Both the position numbers and the translations under genes were made by a program. Positions 48,244 through 60,384 of a stretch of DNA of 64,000 nt are shown here, piece after piece. The first letter of the stretch is position 1, and each line of letters begins with the position of its first letter. The DNA comes from Whalleya microplaca. Its lineage: Eukaryota; Ascomycota; Sordariomycetes; Xylariales; Xylariaceae. The DNA lies in contig MU385773.1 in the NCBI GenBank assembly GCA_022497155.1, positions 1-64,000 of the forward strand, given 5' to 3'. The notes beneath the pieces were generated by a model. That model did no database searches and was not told the origin of the DNA. It was given only the letters and a program-made list of their open reading frames with translations.

Positions 48244-50032
48244 TCACTTCCCAGCCCACGCCCAACTCGACAACCACCGCGTAGCCCTCACGGCCCTGAC
48301 ATCCACGGCGCGCCAGAACACATCGCTGACCCAGAACAGCACGACGGTGTTAACCAACGCCCCCCAGGCCGCCTGCCAGCAGTAGCTCCGCCACCCCCGG
48401 TCCAGCAGCTCATCCGACGCGCTGTCCAGCCCCATCTCCTGCAGCAGCGTGGCCGTGAGCTCGACCTCGCGCCAGGCCGCGAACGCGGGGTTCAGCCACC
48501 GCACGCCCACGATGTGGATCACGGACCCGTGGGCCAGGTACAGCGCGTAGGAGATCCGGCCGAGGTACTGCGCGAGCGCCGTCGTGAAGGGCCTTTGGAG
48601 CAGCGGCTGCTGTGCCTGTGACTCGTTTTTGTGGCTCTCGGGCGGAGAGGTGCGCGCCGTGGCATTCGCATTTCCTGCGGTACCGCCCGCGCTTGGATCC
48701 GTGTTGCTGTGTGTTGAGCCGTGTAGAGGAGGCGAATACATCAGAGCGAGGATGAGGAGGACCGCGCCGATGGAGATCCAGAATTGTTGTATAAACTCTT
48801 CGTCGAGGGTGTAGAAGGCGGGGACCCAGCGGGAGATGGTGCGGAAGCCGAGAGACTTGGGTCCTTGGTCCTCGGGGTAGCTTAGCAAGTGTAGACTCAA
48901 TACGAATAGGACAGCGGTCCAGATGTGACGCAGGGTCTTCATCCCCGATGTGCCAAGAAGCTTGGGAGAGTTATTCTGACTAGTTAGATGTATCAGGGCC
49001 TCGGACTTAGGTGGAAATAGCAGCGAGAGCTCTGCGAGTAGCAGTCCGGCACAGAATAAGGCTTGGTCGCATTCGCCCTGCTGGACCAGCCAGGAGCTGA
49101 TCGCTGATACTGTCGCTATGTGTATCCAGCGCTTGGCTCTTGCGAACGCAAGTAACAGGACAAATACCGTGACCGAACCCCGGAATTCTACCGGGATTGT
49201 CCACAGGTGGCCATCGTAAGGCGGACTGTATATGTTGATTCGACCAGTTATAGGGCGGAAAGGGTTTATCATATGTACGGTATGCATATACCAGTGATAC
49301 AATTGTTGTTGAAGAGTTCCTCGCGGGGGTGCACCATCACCCGTGGGATCGGCCAAGAAGCAATCGTATTGGACTAGGACTAGGATGATGAGCGTCGAAG
49401 CGATGATGGGTAAATAGAGCCGGAACGGTCGGCGGAATAGCGATCCGGAAAGTGATTCTAGAACACGGTCCTGCTTTCTCTGGTATATCATCGAGAGCGT
49501 CTTGATAGTGATGACGTATCCCGAAATGACAAAGAAGACCGTCACACTGCTTCGTCCCGAGTGCAGGATCCTGACAATCGGCAGCTGCCAGAACAGATTC
49601 TCGCTCTTAAGCGGGCCGTATCCATTTCTAAGGAATGGGAACCAGAGATATCCAAAGTGGAAGAAATAGGTATACGATCAGCGCCGCTACCCCTCGGAGA
49701 CCGTCGAGATATGCCGTGGGACTCAATGGCTTCGTTCGTGATTCACTGCTTGGATGTTGTTTATGCCGTAGGTTAGTTATGAATGAGGGTACCAGGAAAA
49801 CCAGTAGGGAGCAGATCGAATTCTGCAAAACACGGAGGAAAATCCGTAGGGATGATATCGCATGGTCTGCTCCCACCACCGGCCACAGGCGAGCCGGGAC
49901 GTCGAACGATCTAGCGATCCGCTTCACCGGTTTCTCGTCCATTAATTCAGAACTATAGCGTGAATCAAGTACATCGTCGTCGATCAAACCACGAGACTCT
50001 TCGTAATTTCGGGATTCTGGCCGGTAAAACAT
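48244..50032 (-). CDS. Acyltransferase-3 family protein, apparent frameshift
   Basis: Multi-pass membrane O-acyltransferase of the Acyl_transf_3 (OafA/ExoZ-like) family, which transfers acyl groups to sugars or small molecules. It would be about 596 aa. The N-terminal frame (50032 to about 49670) has a cytosolic tail and the conserved YLDGLRGVAALIVY at residues 108-121. Just after that the family's conserved His segment (FHFGYLWFPFLRNGYG) is in the next frame, which then runs open to 48244. That frame carries SVTVFFVISGYV, HLWTIPVEFRGS, LGRISYALYLAHG and about ten hydrophobic segments. A one-base shift near 49665-49675 is needed. A 70-bp intron (GTATAC to CTTAAG) would also restore frame but would remove the conserved His, so I favour a real frameshift or a sequencing error. 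Confidence 0.75.
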
Positions 50033-50636
50033 CGTGGGAAGTTGGGCAGAAGTCGCGGGATCATGAGAGAGTGGAGGCCCAACCTGACCAGATGATGAAC
50101 GTTCAAATAAAGTGTTTTACAGAGGGGCAGAAGAAAGGCATTTCCCGAGCTCGCCTCCTCCCCCAGAAATTCAAAAGTGAATAATGATCTTCAAGAGGGA
50201 TCGTAGTAGACTAAGTCGGCGGGAAGTTCCGCCTTATTGAGTGAAGCTAAAGCATGTCCTACTGTGCCTCACGACCTGTCAGCAAGTTAGCAATAAGACG
50301 CGAAAAAGCGGCGTTTGAGCATTCCTCAGCCACCAACCGCGTCGGATTATATGAGACCTGGCATTCTTCACCAGTGATCATGCACAAAAATTACATCATT
50401 TTCTTGTACGTAGATATGAATACCGCAATTATTGAATATCACGTTCTAATGCCAAGAGACCCAATCACAGGCACCGCTAACCGAAAGACGGCAAACTCCA
50501 TAGTCCGTACTTACGTCCATCCAGACAACGATCGGGTCCAGCGGTGCTATGCTGTGCCACCTGAGGCGCATCTGTACATAGCCTGTCTCGTACATTGTAA
50601 ATAAAGCGTATCAAACAGTCACTTACCTACACGTAC
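50033..50636. other. Intergenic, no gene seen
   Basis: Upstream region of the acyltransferase gene. A 116-codon plus-strand frame at 50254-50604 has no recognisable features. Confidence 0.4.
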
Positions 50637-51022
50637 CTACACTTCATCAGGACAGCCCACAAAATCCCAGAACACATCACCGCGCACCAGCGGACTCTCC
50701 CCGGCGCTGAACGCCATGCCCTCTTGGCCGAGAAAAGCCGCTTACTGCTCCGGATCCTCACAGTGCAAACCTAAGCCGGAGGGCAGATCCAGCACGCGGT
50801 GCGTGGGCACGGCGGCGCCGAACGGGTTGGCGCACAGGTATGTAGACCCCGATGATGCGGCGCACGGGACCCGGACGCCGGCCGACGTCGCGCATGTGCG
50901 CCGTACGTCGTGTAATGGCCCCGCGGGACCTCCGTCGTCAGCAGGAGCACGGCCTTGCACAGGTCCGTGAGCGCTGCCTTACGTATGGCCGCGCGCACGG
51001 CGACGAGGTCCGGGTCCGTCAA
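50637..51022 (-). pseudogene. O6-alkylguanine alkyltransferase-family relic
   Basis: Remnant of the C-terminal domain of an MGMT/alkyltransferase-like (ATL) DNA-repair protein. One frame reads DLCKAVLLLTTEVPRGHYTTYG, then ARRR and SGSRA, matching the family's 'IPxGxVTTYGxIA...SRAVG' region. After a frame change near 50840-50870 it continues as CANPFGAAVPTHRVLDLPSG, matching 'NPxxxxVPCHRVI'. The methyl-accepting Cys of PCHRV is replaced by Thr. A TAA follows at 50742-50744, and the same frame then continues to 50637 (FLGQEGMAFSAGESPLVRGD) like a family C-terminus. One frameshift plus one nonsense codon indicate a pseudogene. I found no start codon. The segment is very GC-rich compared with its flanks. 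Confidence 0.6.
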
Positions 51023-51843
51023 CGCGGGCGGGCGGCGCGTCCGGCGGCTAGCGAGCGCTCTGGTTGGACCTGGTCCTCTCGCGTGCGTCCCTTCGCCTGC
51101 GCTGCGACTACCTAAGCGCGGGGCTGCTGTGTCACTCCGGTCGGATCGAAGGGTTGCATCTTAAGACAGGTGCTATAGGTTACTCTGGCACACGTACATA
51201 CGTATGTATGTGTATTAATAACTTAAGCTTCGCTAGTGGTGTGCTAATGAAGGGCACCGTCGCGTTTCGTGTTGTCAGCTAAAATGGTGAATCGCTAGCG
51301 AGATGTTTAATCTCTCCGCTGGTCCAGGCGTCTCCTTGTCATTATTGCTTCCGTGCGCGATCGCAATGGCCACGGGTTTCCCCATTGCTAGTTCCCGTCT
51401 CATGAGGCTAGTAATTAAGTAGTCGCGGATGCAAGATAGAGTTGCTTTGTAGGCGGGAGCGGCTGTCAGTCATGAAGACGTTTGACGTGATGTAAGGCGG
51501 ACTAAAAAAATCTTCAATGAACTACACAGCATCAATAGACTATATGGACAACAATCTACTACCAACAAAAACAAATGTAGTAGTGTAATTTGATATATTT
51601 ATTTTCAAACCCCAGGGTGCTAGCAATGCAACTACAGGCTATCGTACATTTCGGTCATCTATACCGGTATATATCCTCCTGCAATAATTGCCAGTATCGC
51701 TAAGTATGTGCAGGTAATAAACATCTATGCATAGTCGTCTAGCAAACCCCCAACGCCTTGCAATGCTTTAGTAGTAATCCAGCAACCAATGTAACGTAAC
51801 CAAATTAAAAATCATTAAACAAATAAACAGAAGCTCAAAACAT
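51023..51843. other. Intergenic, no gene seen
   Basis: GC-rich edge of the alkyltransferase relic, then AT-rich DNA with a TACGTA-type repeat near 51185-51215. The right end is the 3' flank of the protease gene. Confidence 0.45.
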
Positions 51844-53323
51844 TCATAGTATCGTGATAAATATGCCAAAAATGAAAGACAAGACTACGGTCAGTGCTGA
51901 TAAGGACGCGCCGGTGGCAGCAGCGCTGTTATTGCTTCCTAATACCGTATTGCCATTGCCGGTGCCTCTCACGATGCCTTCCGTTGCGTCGACCGGATTG
52001 GCTACTGCGGTGGCGTCAGGGATCGTTGAGCCACTAGCAATCTCCTTTACGTTCGAGGTCGTGGTGTTGAAGTTGGTTTGCGCGATTGATATCTCGTTCT
52101 TGTCGAGGTCATACACGACGTATGCTGACCGAAGGAAAGTGTCACCGAGAACGTTGGTTCCTGAACCAGCCGGGCAGATGCCGAATAGACAGGCCGTCTG
52201 TCCATTGGAAAATGTTGGGCGCCTGCCGTTCGAGGACACCAGGTCAATGACCAGTTCATTCATTTCCACAGATATCTTGGGATCCGAGAACGTGAAATCC
52301 AACGTTTGCGTCTCGTCAGCGAGGGAGCATGGGACGTAAGCGGCACCTTGGTTTTCATCATATTGCGCATTGACTTGGTTGTAGATTGACTCGACCATGG
52401 TGTCGGGCAGGTAAGTGAGCGAGGAGCCTGAATCGAGCAGGACTGCGAGGGCTTGGTTATTGGCGATGGTAGTGTTGCCCAGTGTCACTCCGGTCAGAGT
52501 GATCATGAACTCGGAGAAGACACCGTTATTCGCCTGTATCGGTAGCGTTGAAAGACTGCCCTTGTATTGCGCCGTATCAACGCCTCCAAACAGAATACTG
52601 CCCGTGTTCGCATCCAGGTCGTTAAGCCACAAGCTGTAGGCGTTCTTCGCGATTTTTCCAGCCGAGACCATCTTCATGGGAAGATTCTCGTATTGTTTAA
52701 GCCCTGCTCTTCCCACCTGTACCTCATTGGTGGCATATCCAATACCAAGTATTCCTTGCTCCGAGGTACTCTGATAGCCCACGCCGAATTGTAACCGGTC
52801 CAATGTCGATTCCCCAATCGTGATCGTGTCAGAAACATAGTCCCCGCTAGCACCCGAGCCGTCGACATAGGATATGTTGAACCAGCTACCAACAAATTCA
52901 TAAGTAGAAGATGAGTTCGCGTCGTATGTTCCAGCAAGGGAACATGGCTTAGATTTCTGAGAACAAATCATCGAGGATGGTGTGTTCACCCATAAATCAC
53001 TACTGCCGGTATCAAGATGCATCCGCACACTTTGCGCTGGTGTCCCTATCGTTCCATTCACAAAATATAAGGTTTCCTGTCAATATTAGTATACACATTC
53101 TACAGAGCAGATGTATCAATAGTGAAAATACCTCATTATCCAATTCCGCCCTGCTGGTATCCCTCCGCCGTAACCGATCTCGGTGTATAGGATTTGAGAC
53201 GGCATTTCTTTGTGTAGTCAAGCTCACAACTTTTGGCTGGGGAGCTCTATTTTCTAGACTACGAGCGTCGGTCTGTGTTGCTAATATACTTGCCAGAAAG
53301 GCAACTATCGTAGTTGACTTCAT
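51844..53323 (-). CDS. GPI-type aspartic protease (yapsin/candidapepsin-like)
   Basis: Secreted pepsin-family (A1) protease. Two exons, 53323-53132 and 53076-51844, joined across a 55-bp intron give 474 aa. A signal peptide covers residues 1-20 (MKSTTIVAFLASILATQTDA). A propeptide follows, ending at basic residues (RDRLRRRDTS) that would suit Kex2 cleavage. The two active-site motifs are HLDTGSSDLWV (Asp86) and VLLDSGSSLTYLP (Asp279), both intact. The flap tyrosine region is ISYVDGSGASGDYV. A Cys pair (CLFGICPAG) and the typical VLGDTFLRSAYVVYDLDKNEI close the fold. The C-terminus is a Ser/Thr/Asn-rich spacer (GNTVLGSNNSAAATGASLSA) ending in a hydrophobic tail, the pattern of a GPI-anchor signal. 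It is therefore probably anchored at the plasma membrane or cell wall. Confidence 0.93.
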
Positions 53324-55372
53324 CTTGACTGACGAGTGAAGAGTCTCTCAGTGCGCTAGTCGAAACTGTCGGGATTACTGCTCTTGCTCGTTCTAAACCA
53401 GTGAAAACGAAACGATAAGATGAAAATGCAATATGCTATAACCCGAACATCGAAGCGAGTGAATGTTAAATTAATTAGTGTTGGGATGTTCCTGGTCTTA
53501 TGCCATGTAGTCTCGAATGGAGGTGGTGAGATGTGTACGTGTATCCAGTACTAATGAACGGATTTGTCTATCTTGCGCGGCCTGCCGGAGCTAGAAGAAA
53601 TGAAGTTAAAATGGCGCAGGAAGTACGAAATAGTAAGAAGAGAATGACTTATGCGGATACATGTCTGTCTGATCACGAGCGGAAAGGAGACTTGTTGTTG
53701 GCGGGGCTGATGAGAGGCAGAGACCCGAGGATCAGTTGCCAAGGGTATTCCGTGCCGCATTAGCCTTGCCCAAGCTGCCAAGGTACCTTGGGGTCTGGAG
53801 TATTACTATGAGAATCACTTGTCACTGCGGCGAAAGATTATCACATCGAAACGATGTGAGAGCAAGGGGACTGGTGGGGAGTCCGCGAATAGCTCACAGG
53901 CTTAGCCCAAATTGACGCGCGGCCGACAGCGTCCTCGACATGGTCAGGGGGCCTATAACGCTCCCACATGATAAAAGCCCTGTAGTGAGATAACGATGTT
54001 GACCCATAGCTCTTGGAATATTGATTAGGTAGTTTTATCTCCCTTCGCTGTGACACCGATGACGACGTAGGCAGTAGGGGAGAAAGACAGGCATAATTAT
54101 GTACGAACGGTGCCGAGCGCCCTTTGGAACTGATGTTCAGGCGTCTGACACGGTTGCGTGTGTCAAGTGCTGGGCCGGGGCTATGCACCCTCCACATCGG
54201 CCTTAAGCCTCAGAGTAAACACCAAGACGATCAGACAGATAGGAAACCCGGAAACATCGAGAAGATCGAGACCATCTGATACGCTAATTGGTTGCAGATC
54301 TCATCTATATAATCTTCCGGTCCTTGAAATAGAATCAACAGGCACAGCTCAAACAGTTGCTTCTTCGTTGTTGATTCATACAACATCAGGACGACGACCA
54401 CTGGGCTTCGGATATAACGACACGGAATGCTGCTAGAACTGTCTAGAGCTGAAAGCAGGCCACGATGTAGGACTAGGGCAGAAGAGACGCGCAATCAGGT
54501 AAGATGGGTTATGCAAAAAAGATCGCGAATGAGCGAGTCATTACTGTAGAACAGCAGAGAAGTGGGCTTTGTAGGGGTCTTGACGAGTCTTGGCCGGGGT
54601 CCTCGGCACTTGGCGATCTTTTGTGTGTTTTACCTACCAGTTGGCACAAGCTCCGTTGCAACGGTGCGAACTCAAAACCACCATCGACACTTAAATTAAC
54701 CTTCTCCGGGGGGTCGGTAAGTTCGGTAAGTTGACGCAAGACACATGTCTGCTAGGTGACCTCACTCGTTCCCGACGTCCGTCACTTGTGAAGGTTAACC
54801 TAATTTATTAGCAGTTATTTTGACGTACAGACAACATTATGTAAGTAGGTTAGGGCTGGGAAGTTCTCTGCATATAAACGGTATGCACTAGCATCTCACT
54901 GCACTAACGTAGTGATCTATATATAATTGGCTGGATGGTGTGGCGGTCAGATCCATGGATGCAGGTGAAGCGACGCCCATTTGATAACAACATGGCTTGC
55001 GCCTCTCAGTATGCAACACCATCAGCTCAAAAACTACAAGCCAGTCAACAACAACAATATTCTTCTGCCTGGAAACCACCATGTTCGATAGACTCGGATG
55101 AAGTCACCGCACTAGCGAATGAAGATGCCCAGCATTGTTTCCCGTCGATGAAGCTTGGAAGCCCATCAAGCCATATTCAGGTAGTACGGAAGGATGCAAT
55201 AGTCGCATGGTCGTCAGCTTGATAAGAGACCATGGACGGACCTTTCAGCTTTTTCGTAGTAATTCCGAAATGAAACATTCGATATTCTGTATTAATTTGC
55301 CAGCTCTTATCTGTGAAACTGCATACTCGCCGTGAGCCCCTTATGTCCGAGCAGCAGACAGTACTATCCACG
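53324..55372. other. Intergenic, no gene seen
   Basis: About 2 kb without a supported exon. ORFs on both strands are mutually overlapping and not protein-like. The left end is the protease promoter; the right end is the promoter of the V-ATPase c gene. Confidence 0.45.
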
Positions 55373-56436
55373 ATGAACACCGCCCTTGAAGCAATGAACG
55401 ATGCGCGGTGGTGAGCTAGCTTCCGGGAGCCCCGAAGGGCCCAAGGCCCGATGATGTAGTCACAAGAACTAACTCCATGACCGTCTGCTAGCCCGGTGTA
55501 TGCCGTACGTGCCACCGCCCGAGTCCCACCAGTCCGCCTCGTGCTGCACTCTTGGGATCGTACAAACAGATGCACCAACTAACTAACCTGCCACGCAGTC
55601 CTTCTTCGGCACCCTCGGCTGCGCCGCCTCGATCATCTTCACCGTGTTCGGGGCCTCGTACGGGACCGCCAAGTCTGCGGGCGGGATCTTCGCCTCGGGG
55701 GTCCTCCGGCCGGAGCGGCTAATGCAGAACACGTACGTCCCGGCATGTCACCTACCCAGAACCCACCAACAAACCCACCAGGTCTCCCCTTCCTCACCTA
55801 CCTCATGACATGCAATATCGACTGACGACCCGGCGCGTACTGTAGGCTCTGCGCAATCATGGCGCAGATCCTCTCGATCTACGGCCTCGTGGCCAGCGTC
55901 ATCATCTCGGGCGACATCAGCGAGAAGATGCCGCGGCACCAGGGCTTTATGCAGTTCGGCGCCGGCGTCAGCGTCGGGCTCAGCGGGCTGGCGGCCGGCT
56001 TCGCCATCGGGATCGTGGGCGATGTCGGAGGTCCGTATTTTGCCCATCCCCATTCTTCCAACGCTGGAGAGAGAGCAACCCCCTAAATAAACGGAAGACT
56101 GACTGACTGGCGCGAGCAGTGAGAGCGAGCACGCAGCAGCCGCGCTTGTACATCGGCATGGTGCTGATTTTGATCTTCGCGGAGGTCCTTGGGCTTTAGT
56201 ACGTGTTCCGGAGCTCTTTATCCCCGTCCTCGTCCCCCCCCCTTAAGCTGGTCTCGGGAGCCGGCACTGTCTATTTGAGATGCTCCTAGAGCTTTGATAC
56301 CCGAGACACTGCTTATGGCCCGTGATATTACTTTGAGACGGGAATCTACTAACTCCAGGTCCTGTACAGCGGCGTCATTGTCGGAATTCTGATGCTCACT
56401 AAGTCGAAGGAAAACATTACCACGTGTCTATACTGA
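55373..56436 (+). CDS. Divergent V-ATPase proteolipid subunit c paralogue
   Basis: Member of the rotor-ring proteolipids (Vma3 type) that carry protons through the vacuolar ATPase V0 sector. Six exons fit in phase: 55373-55410, 55492-55504 (13 nt), 55599-55732, 55846-56030, 56120-56198 and 56370-56436, for 171 aa. Exon 1 encodes a short Ala/Asn N-terminus. The microexon supplies CPVYA, and exon 3 continues with [20 protein letters not shown] and YGTAKS. Helix 3 has [20 protein letters not shown] and GDVG. Helix 4 has [13 protein letters not shown] with the essential proton-carrying Glu at residue 145. Departures from canonical Vma3 include [26 protein letters not shown] and the tail [13 protein letters not shown]. 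It matches subunit c better than c' (Vma11) or c'' (Vma16). It is probably a specialised or relaxed duplicate, since a highly conserved standard copy would be expected elsewhere. Confidence 0.85.
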
Positions 56437-57086
56437 ATCCGTGGATTTCTTCGCGGCGGAAAGCAATCGGGTTCGTAGAGTCGTCGGGGATATGGTTTGT
56501 GCTGCTATCAGGGTGAATATTGTCTAGGAGTGCAAATGTCAGGTACTTGAGTACCTGGTCAATGCCACCGCAGAAGGCTTATATACCACAACAATGCCGT
56601 GCTTTCCTAACCGAAACATTCTCCTAAACCTAAGCAGCATGGTCAATGGGAGGAAAGGGCGGCCAGATAAAATCCTTAAGTGGGTTTTTCGTAGGTCCCA
56701 GGTTCAAGCCGCAGGTCGAGTTCTGACTCACCACCGCTGCGAAGGCTTGAATTTGGGACTGAGCTTTTTTGTCAAATTTTTCTTTCTTTCTACCTCATAT
56801 ATAGATTACGCGTGGTACTCTGTCTCAAGAGTTCGATATGAATAGAAACAATAATCCTAAATTATAGTTGTCAACCGACATTTAGTATCTTACCAAAAGT
56901 CACATAGACCTTCGTAGCTAGATATGCCAGACTGCGCATGGGATTTTCGTGCTTAATTCATACGAAGAAGGTTTATTTATGTCATGTTTGTCTTATTGAC
57001 TATCCATCCGTATGAGTACAGGATCGCGTTATTGTACCTCAAAGGAAAGACCCAATTCATGCGAGGCGCTGCCTCCCGTGGACTTT
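56437..57086. other. Intergenic, no gene seen
   Basis: Convergent 3' flanks of the proteolipid gene and SNX41. A tRNA B-box-like GGTTCAAGCC at 56701 is not supported by a cloverleaf. Confidence 0.5.
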
Positions 57087-59272
57087 CTACGTCTCATCGA
57101 TTTTTTCAACCTCAGCCTTCGCCTCTTCCCAGGTCTCCTTATTCTTTTTCGCCCAGTGAATCTGGCTCTTGGCATACGCAAGCTTGAGATTATTGATTAG
57201 CTGAAAATGTCCCACTTGTTCGGAGGTAGTAGTAGTAGGAGGAATGTCTCACCATATAACGTTTTAAGTCATCTTCTTTCTCGTTCTGGAATCTCTTTAG
57301 GTCTTGTAGGACACTTGCGCTCGCATCCTTGACATCTTGCGCGGCTGCCACCTGAGCCTGTTCTAGCTGTTCAATACTTTCCCGCGTCTTCCCTATGGTA
57401 TCACGCCGGGTTCTTTCCGGATCAACATCAGCAACCCCTTGAATTGCATGACGGATCGGTCCAAATATTTTGTTGGTGATAGAATTACTGCTAGGTGCCT
57501 TCTTATGGGAGGGATTTGAGGTTGATCGCTCAGGCGCTCCTACTCTTGCTGATGGTGCCGTTGAGACATCGCCATGTGAAGGCGGAAAATCGGAATCTAT
57601 CGAAGCTGTGTCCTCGCCACTGCTCTCCCTATGATGCTGTGTCGAGGTTTCCCTCATGCTAGATGATCTTCGAGGTGGGTGAACTTGATGGTTACCTCCA
57701 AATTGTTGGCTGCTGCTCAGGTATTGGTCGATTCGTTTCGCCTCAGCCTCGCTAGTTTCTAACTGCTCCAGAAGAGCCTTCTTCTTCACGAGCTCGTCAT
57801 TGGCCATTTCCTGTTGGACTCTCTTTAGGACCCTATAGCGAAGCACATTGCGGACGACCCCAGCAAACTGTGCATGCTCCCTCATAGGTTCGGCGAAGCT
57901 CGCGCCTAAAGAGCTGGATAATTCCTCGGTTTCTATGTACGATGAATCTGTGGCTTGGCCCACCCGCTCAATAGCTGCAGCAAGAGTCGGCGATGGCTCA
58001 GAAAGCGCAAATGCATTGAATTTTGCGCCTAGATCTGAAAGGTCTGCTGACAAAGAGCTTAAATGGTTAAGCGTGCGCCGGTTGACCTTTTCCATAGGTC
58101 CCATCAACGCAAGCTCCAGTTCCTTGATTGAAGCTTCAAATGTGATGAAATACGGATCTAGTTCCTGCTCGTTCAAATCGAAGGTCTCGGGAGGGAATCG
58201 GCGCAGTATCTGAGAGGCAACCGTAGCAGAGCTGTCGAATACAGGACCTGGCGGCGGGTTTACAGGACTCTTCAGTTTAGCTGACGTTGCGGGCACCGGA
58301 AGATACGAGTGCGCTGGGGTAGGATTTGCGGTATCTAACGGTGGCGCTTTCAAGATAGCCTTGGGAATAGAAGAAATAGGATGCGAATGTAGAACCTCAT
58401 TCTATAAGCACGTTAGTGACCGACATTCGCAACTAGGCAGAGAAAAAGAGAGAAACATACCCAGCTAACGTTGGGGTCGAGGAATCTCCAGAGAATACCA
58501 TCGTCCCTTACTTGTTCCATCCGTCGACACCGGTTTAAGAAGACAGCCAACATGCGCTTCCGTAAGTCAATGATCTGCTGATCTTGCTTCGCATTAGTCG
58601 GATTTGCGGCGTAGTCGGCCATAGTATGCTTTTCTGGGATCGGCGGGATAATGAGCGTAGGATGAAGTCTAGTCAGCGCATCACGGAGCGATGCGAACTC
58701 AGAGTAGCGACGGCGGACTTCCAGATCCTAGATTCAGTGTGAGCGACAGCAACCTGATACTTTGAGCCAATATACATACACCTGTTTTAATGGTGTAGAC
58801 TATGTATTTACCACCGTTTTCCGTGCTCTTTCCGGCATCTGTGATCAATATCGGAACCTCGGGGTTTTCGTAGAGGATTTGCTCGATGCGACTATCGTAG
58901 CCTCCCGGCTTCCTTCGCGGTGCCAAGTGCTCGTGGGCATGGCCTCCATATTCGTCATCGCTATCAGGATCGCTGGGCTGTCGTCCAAAATTCGGGAGCG
59001 GCGGCGCATCCTCGCTGGTTGATGATGGGGTATTCGGAGTTTCGAATCGGCCTTGGTCTACATATTCCCAGTCGGGATCAGCCTCATCAGGAGAGTCCAG
59101 CGCTATTTCGTCCCACATTATGTACCCTTGCCTTAGAGAGAGAAAGAAGAGTTAAGGAGAACCTACAGTCATGGGAGCCTGGAGAGGTAGGGTTGGCGGA
59201 GGAGGAGGTGATGGAATCGCGCCGGTCGAAGCTTGTGCCATAGGGGTTGTTGTCTTCCTCGTCGTTCCACAT
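57087..59272 (-). CDS. snx41: Sorting nexin Snx41/Atg20 family
   Basis: PX-BAR sorting nexin that works with Snx4 in endosome-to-Golgi retrieval and selective autophagy. Five exons on the minus strand (59272-59167, 59126-58780, 58727-58461, 58401-57253 and 57200-57087) give about 660 aa. Residues 1-35 (MWNDEEDNNPYGTSFDRRDS) are a typical Snx41 start, followed by MWDEIALDSPDEADPDWEYV. The PX domain runs from about 110 to 240: PEVPILITDAGKSTENG, DLEVRRRYSEF (PI3P-binding RRYSEF), PPIPEKH, and the long helix with QQIIDLRKRMLAVFLNRC. The rest is a BAR-type coiled coil interrupted by a Ser-rich insert at about 445-535. The last exon adds LINNLKLAYAKSQIHWAKKN and a short tail. The first intron is only 40 bp, and its exact ends are the least certain part. 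Confidence 0.92.
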
Positions 59273-60384
59273 GTTGGATCAGACGTAGCCGCGGTGATGC
59301 GCGAGACAAACGAGACAAAGCTATGACTGTGAATGACCGACAATGGCGACAACACGGAGGCGAATTAGGGCGTTGTTGGTTCGACGGTGGCACTGGCACT
59401 GCGACATACAAATGAAGAGAAGGCGGGGGAGGGGATCGGATTGAACGGCGACCAACAGGAACGTTCTAATAAATCAATTAAAAGGGAACTGAGCTATGCT
59501 GGCATGGTCTTCTATTCGACGTAATTCTGATGGGTTGCGTCGCAATGAACAAGGGGGACGCCGACATGCAGTAGGTTGTTGGAAGAGTCGAGTCGAGTCG
59601 AGTCGACGATACGTTCAGGCTTAGGAAGGTAGATTGGAGAGAGCTTGCATAATAATACGACTACGAAACTGGAAGCCTTGAAGGTGACTGCTCCGTGAGG
59701 TCATGCTAAGGCGCTCGGGCCAATCTTCTTTGGGGATTTAACAACCTAAATGTGGCTAGCACCGTTTAGAGCTCTGAATACCTGCATGCACGGCCCTGAG
59801 ATGATAGCCTTAAGCTCTGCTACTGTTGGTTATTATGAATTTATGAATCAGCCTGATATGATGAGTCTGACATGATGGATTTAGGTAGGCAGGCAACATC
59901 TGTATTTATCTAAAGGACGGTACGATACATGGTATCAACAGCTACCCAGCTTGCCATATCAACGATGCTCTAATACCCAACCATGACATTCTGATCATGT
60001 AGGTCTCCCACTATCAGTATGCACCCCGTGCCACATCCACGTGTTCGAGATATCAGACATGAGATGCTGTATGGAGTACTGTATGTTGGCTTCTTGACCT
60101 GTCCTTCTGAAGATTACCTTGTCATAAACCAGAGCCTTTAGAACTGCTTGATGGTCACAGGCCCAGCGAATTTTACATGCGAATATGGTCTCGATCTCTA
60201 CGTCCAGCGTTGTTGATCTAGATATTTCGAATTTGCGATCCTTTACATAGATATTCGCGAACTAGAATACTATGTTGCAACTATATGGTATGTTCCGGAA
60301 ATATTCAAGATAGTAGATTCTAGGTGGAAGTCTTCTTCACTACCCTGGGCAAAGCCAGGGAAAGCAATGAAAACAAAAGGTTCG
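59273..60384. other. Intergenic, SNX41 promoter side
   Basis: SNX41 upstream region. It includes four tandem GAGTC units at 59585-59604. No exon recognised. The right end is the 3' flank of the U2 snRNA gene (T-rich in the RNA sense). Confidence 0.5.

Noticed and set aside
56640..56725. tRNA-like segment with a GGTTCAAGCC B box
   Set aside because: I could not find matching acceptor-stem halves or a convincing A box at the right distance.
57848..58213. 121-codon plus-strand ORF
   Set aside because: Shadow of SNX41 exon 4 on the opposite strand.
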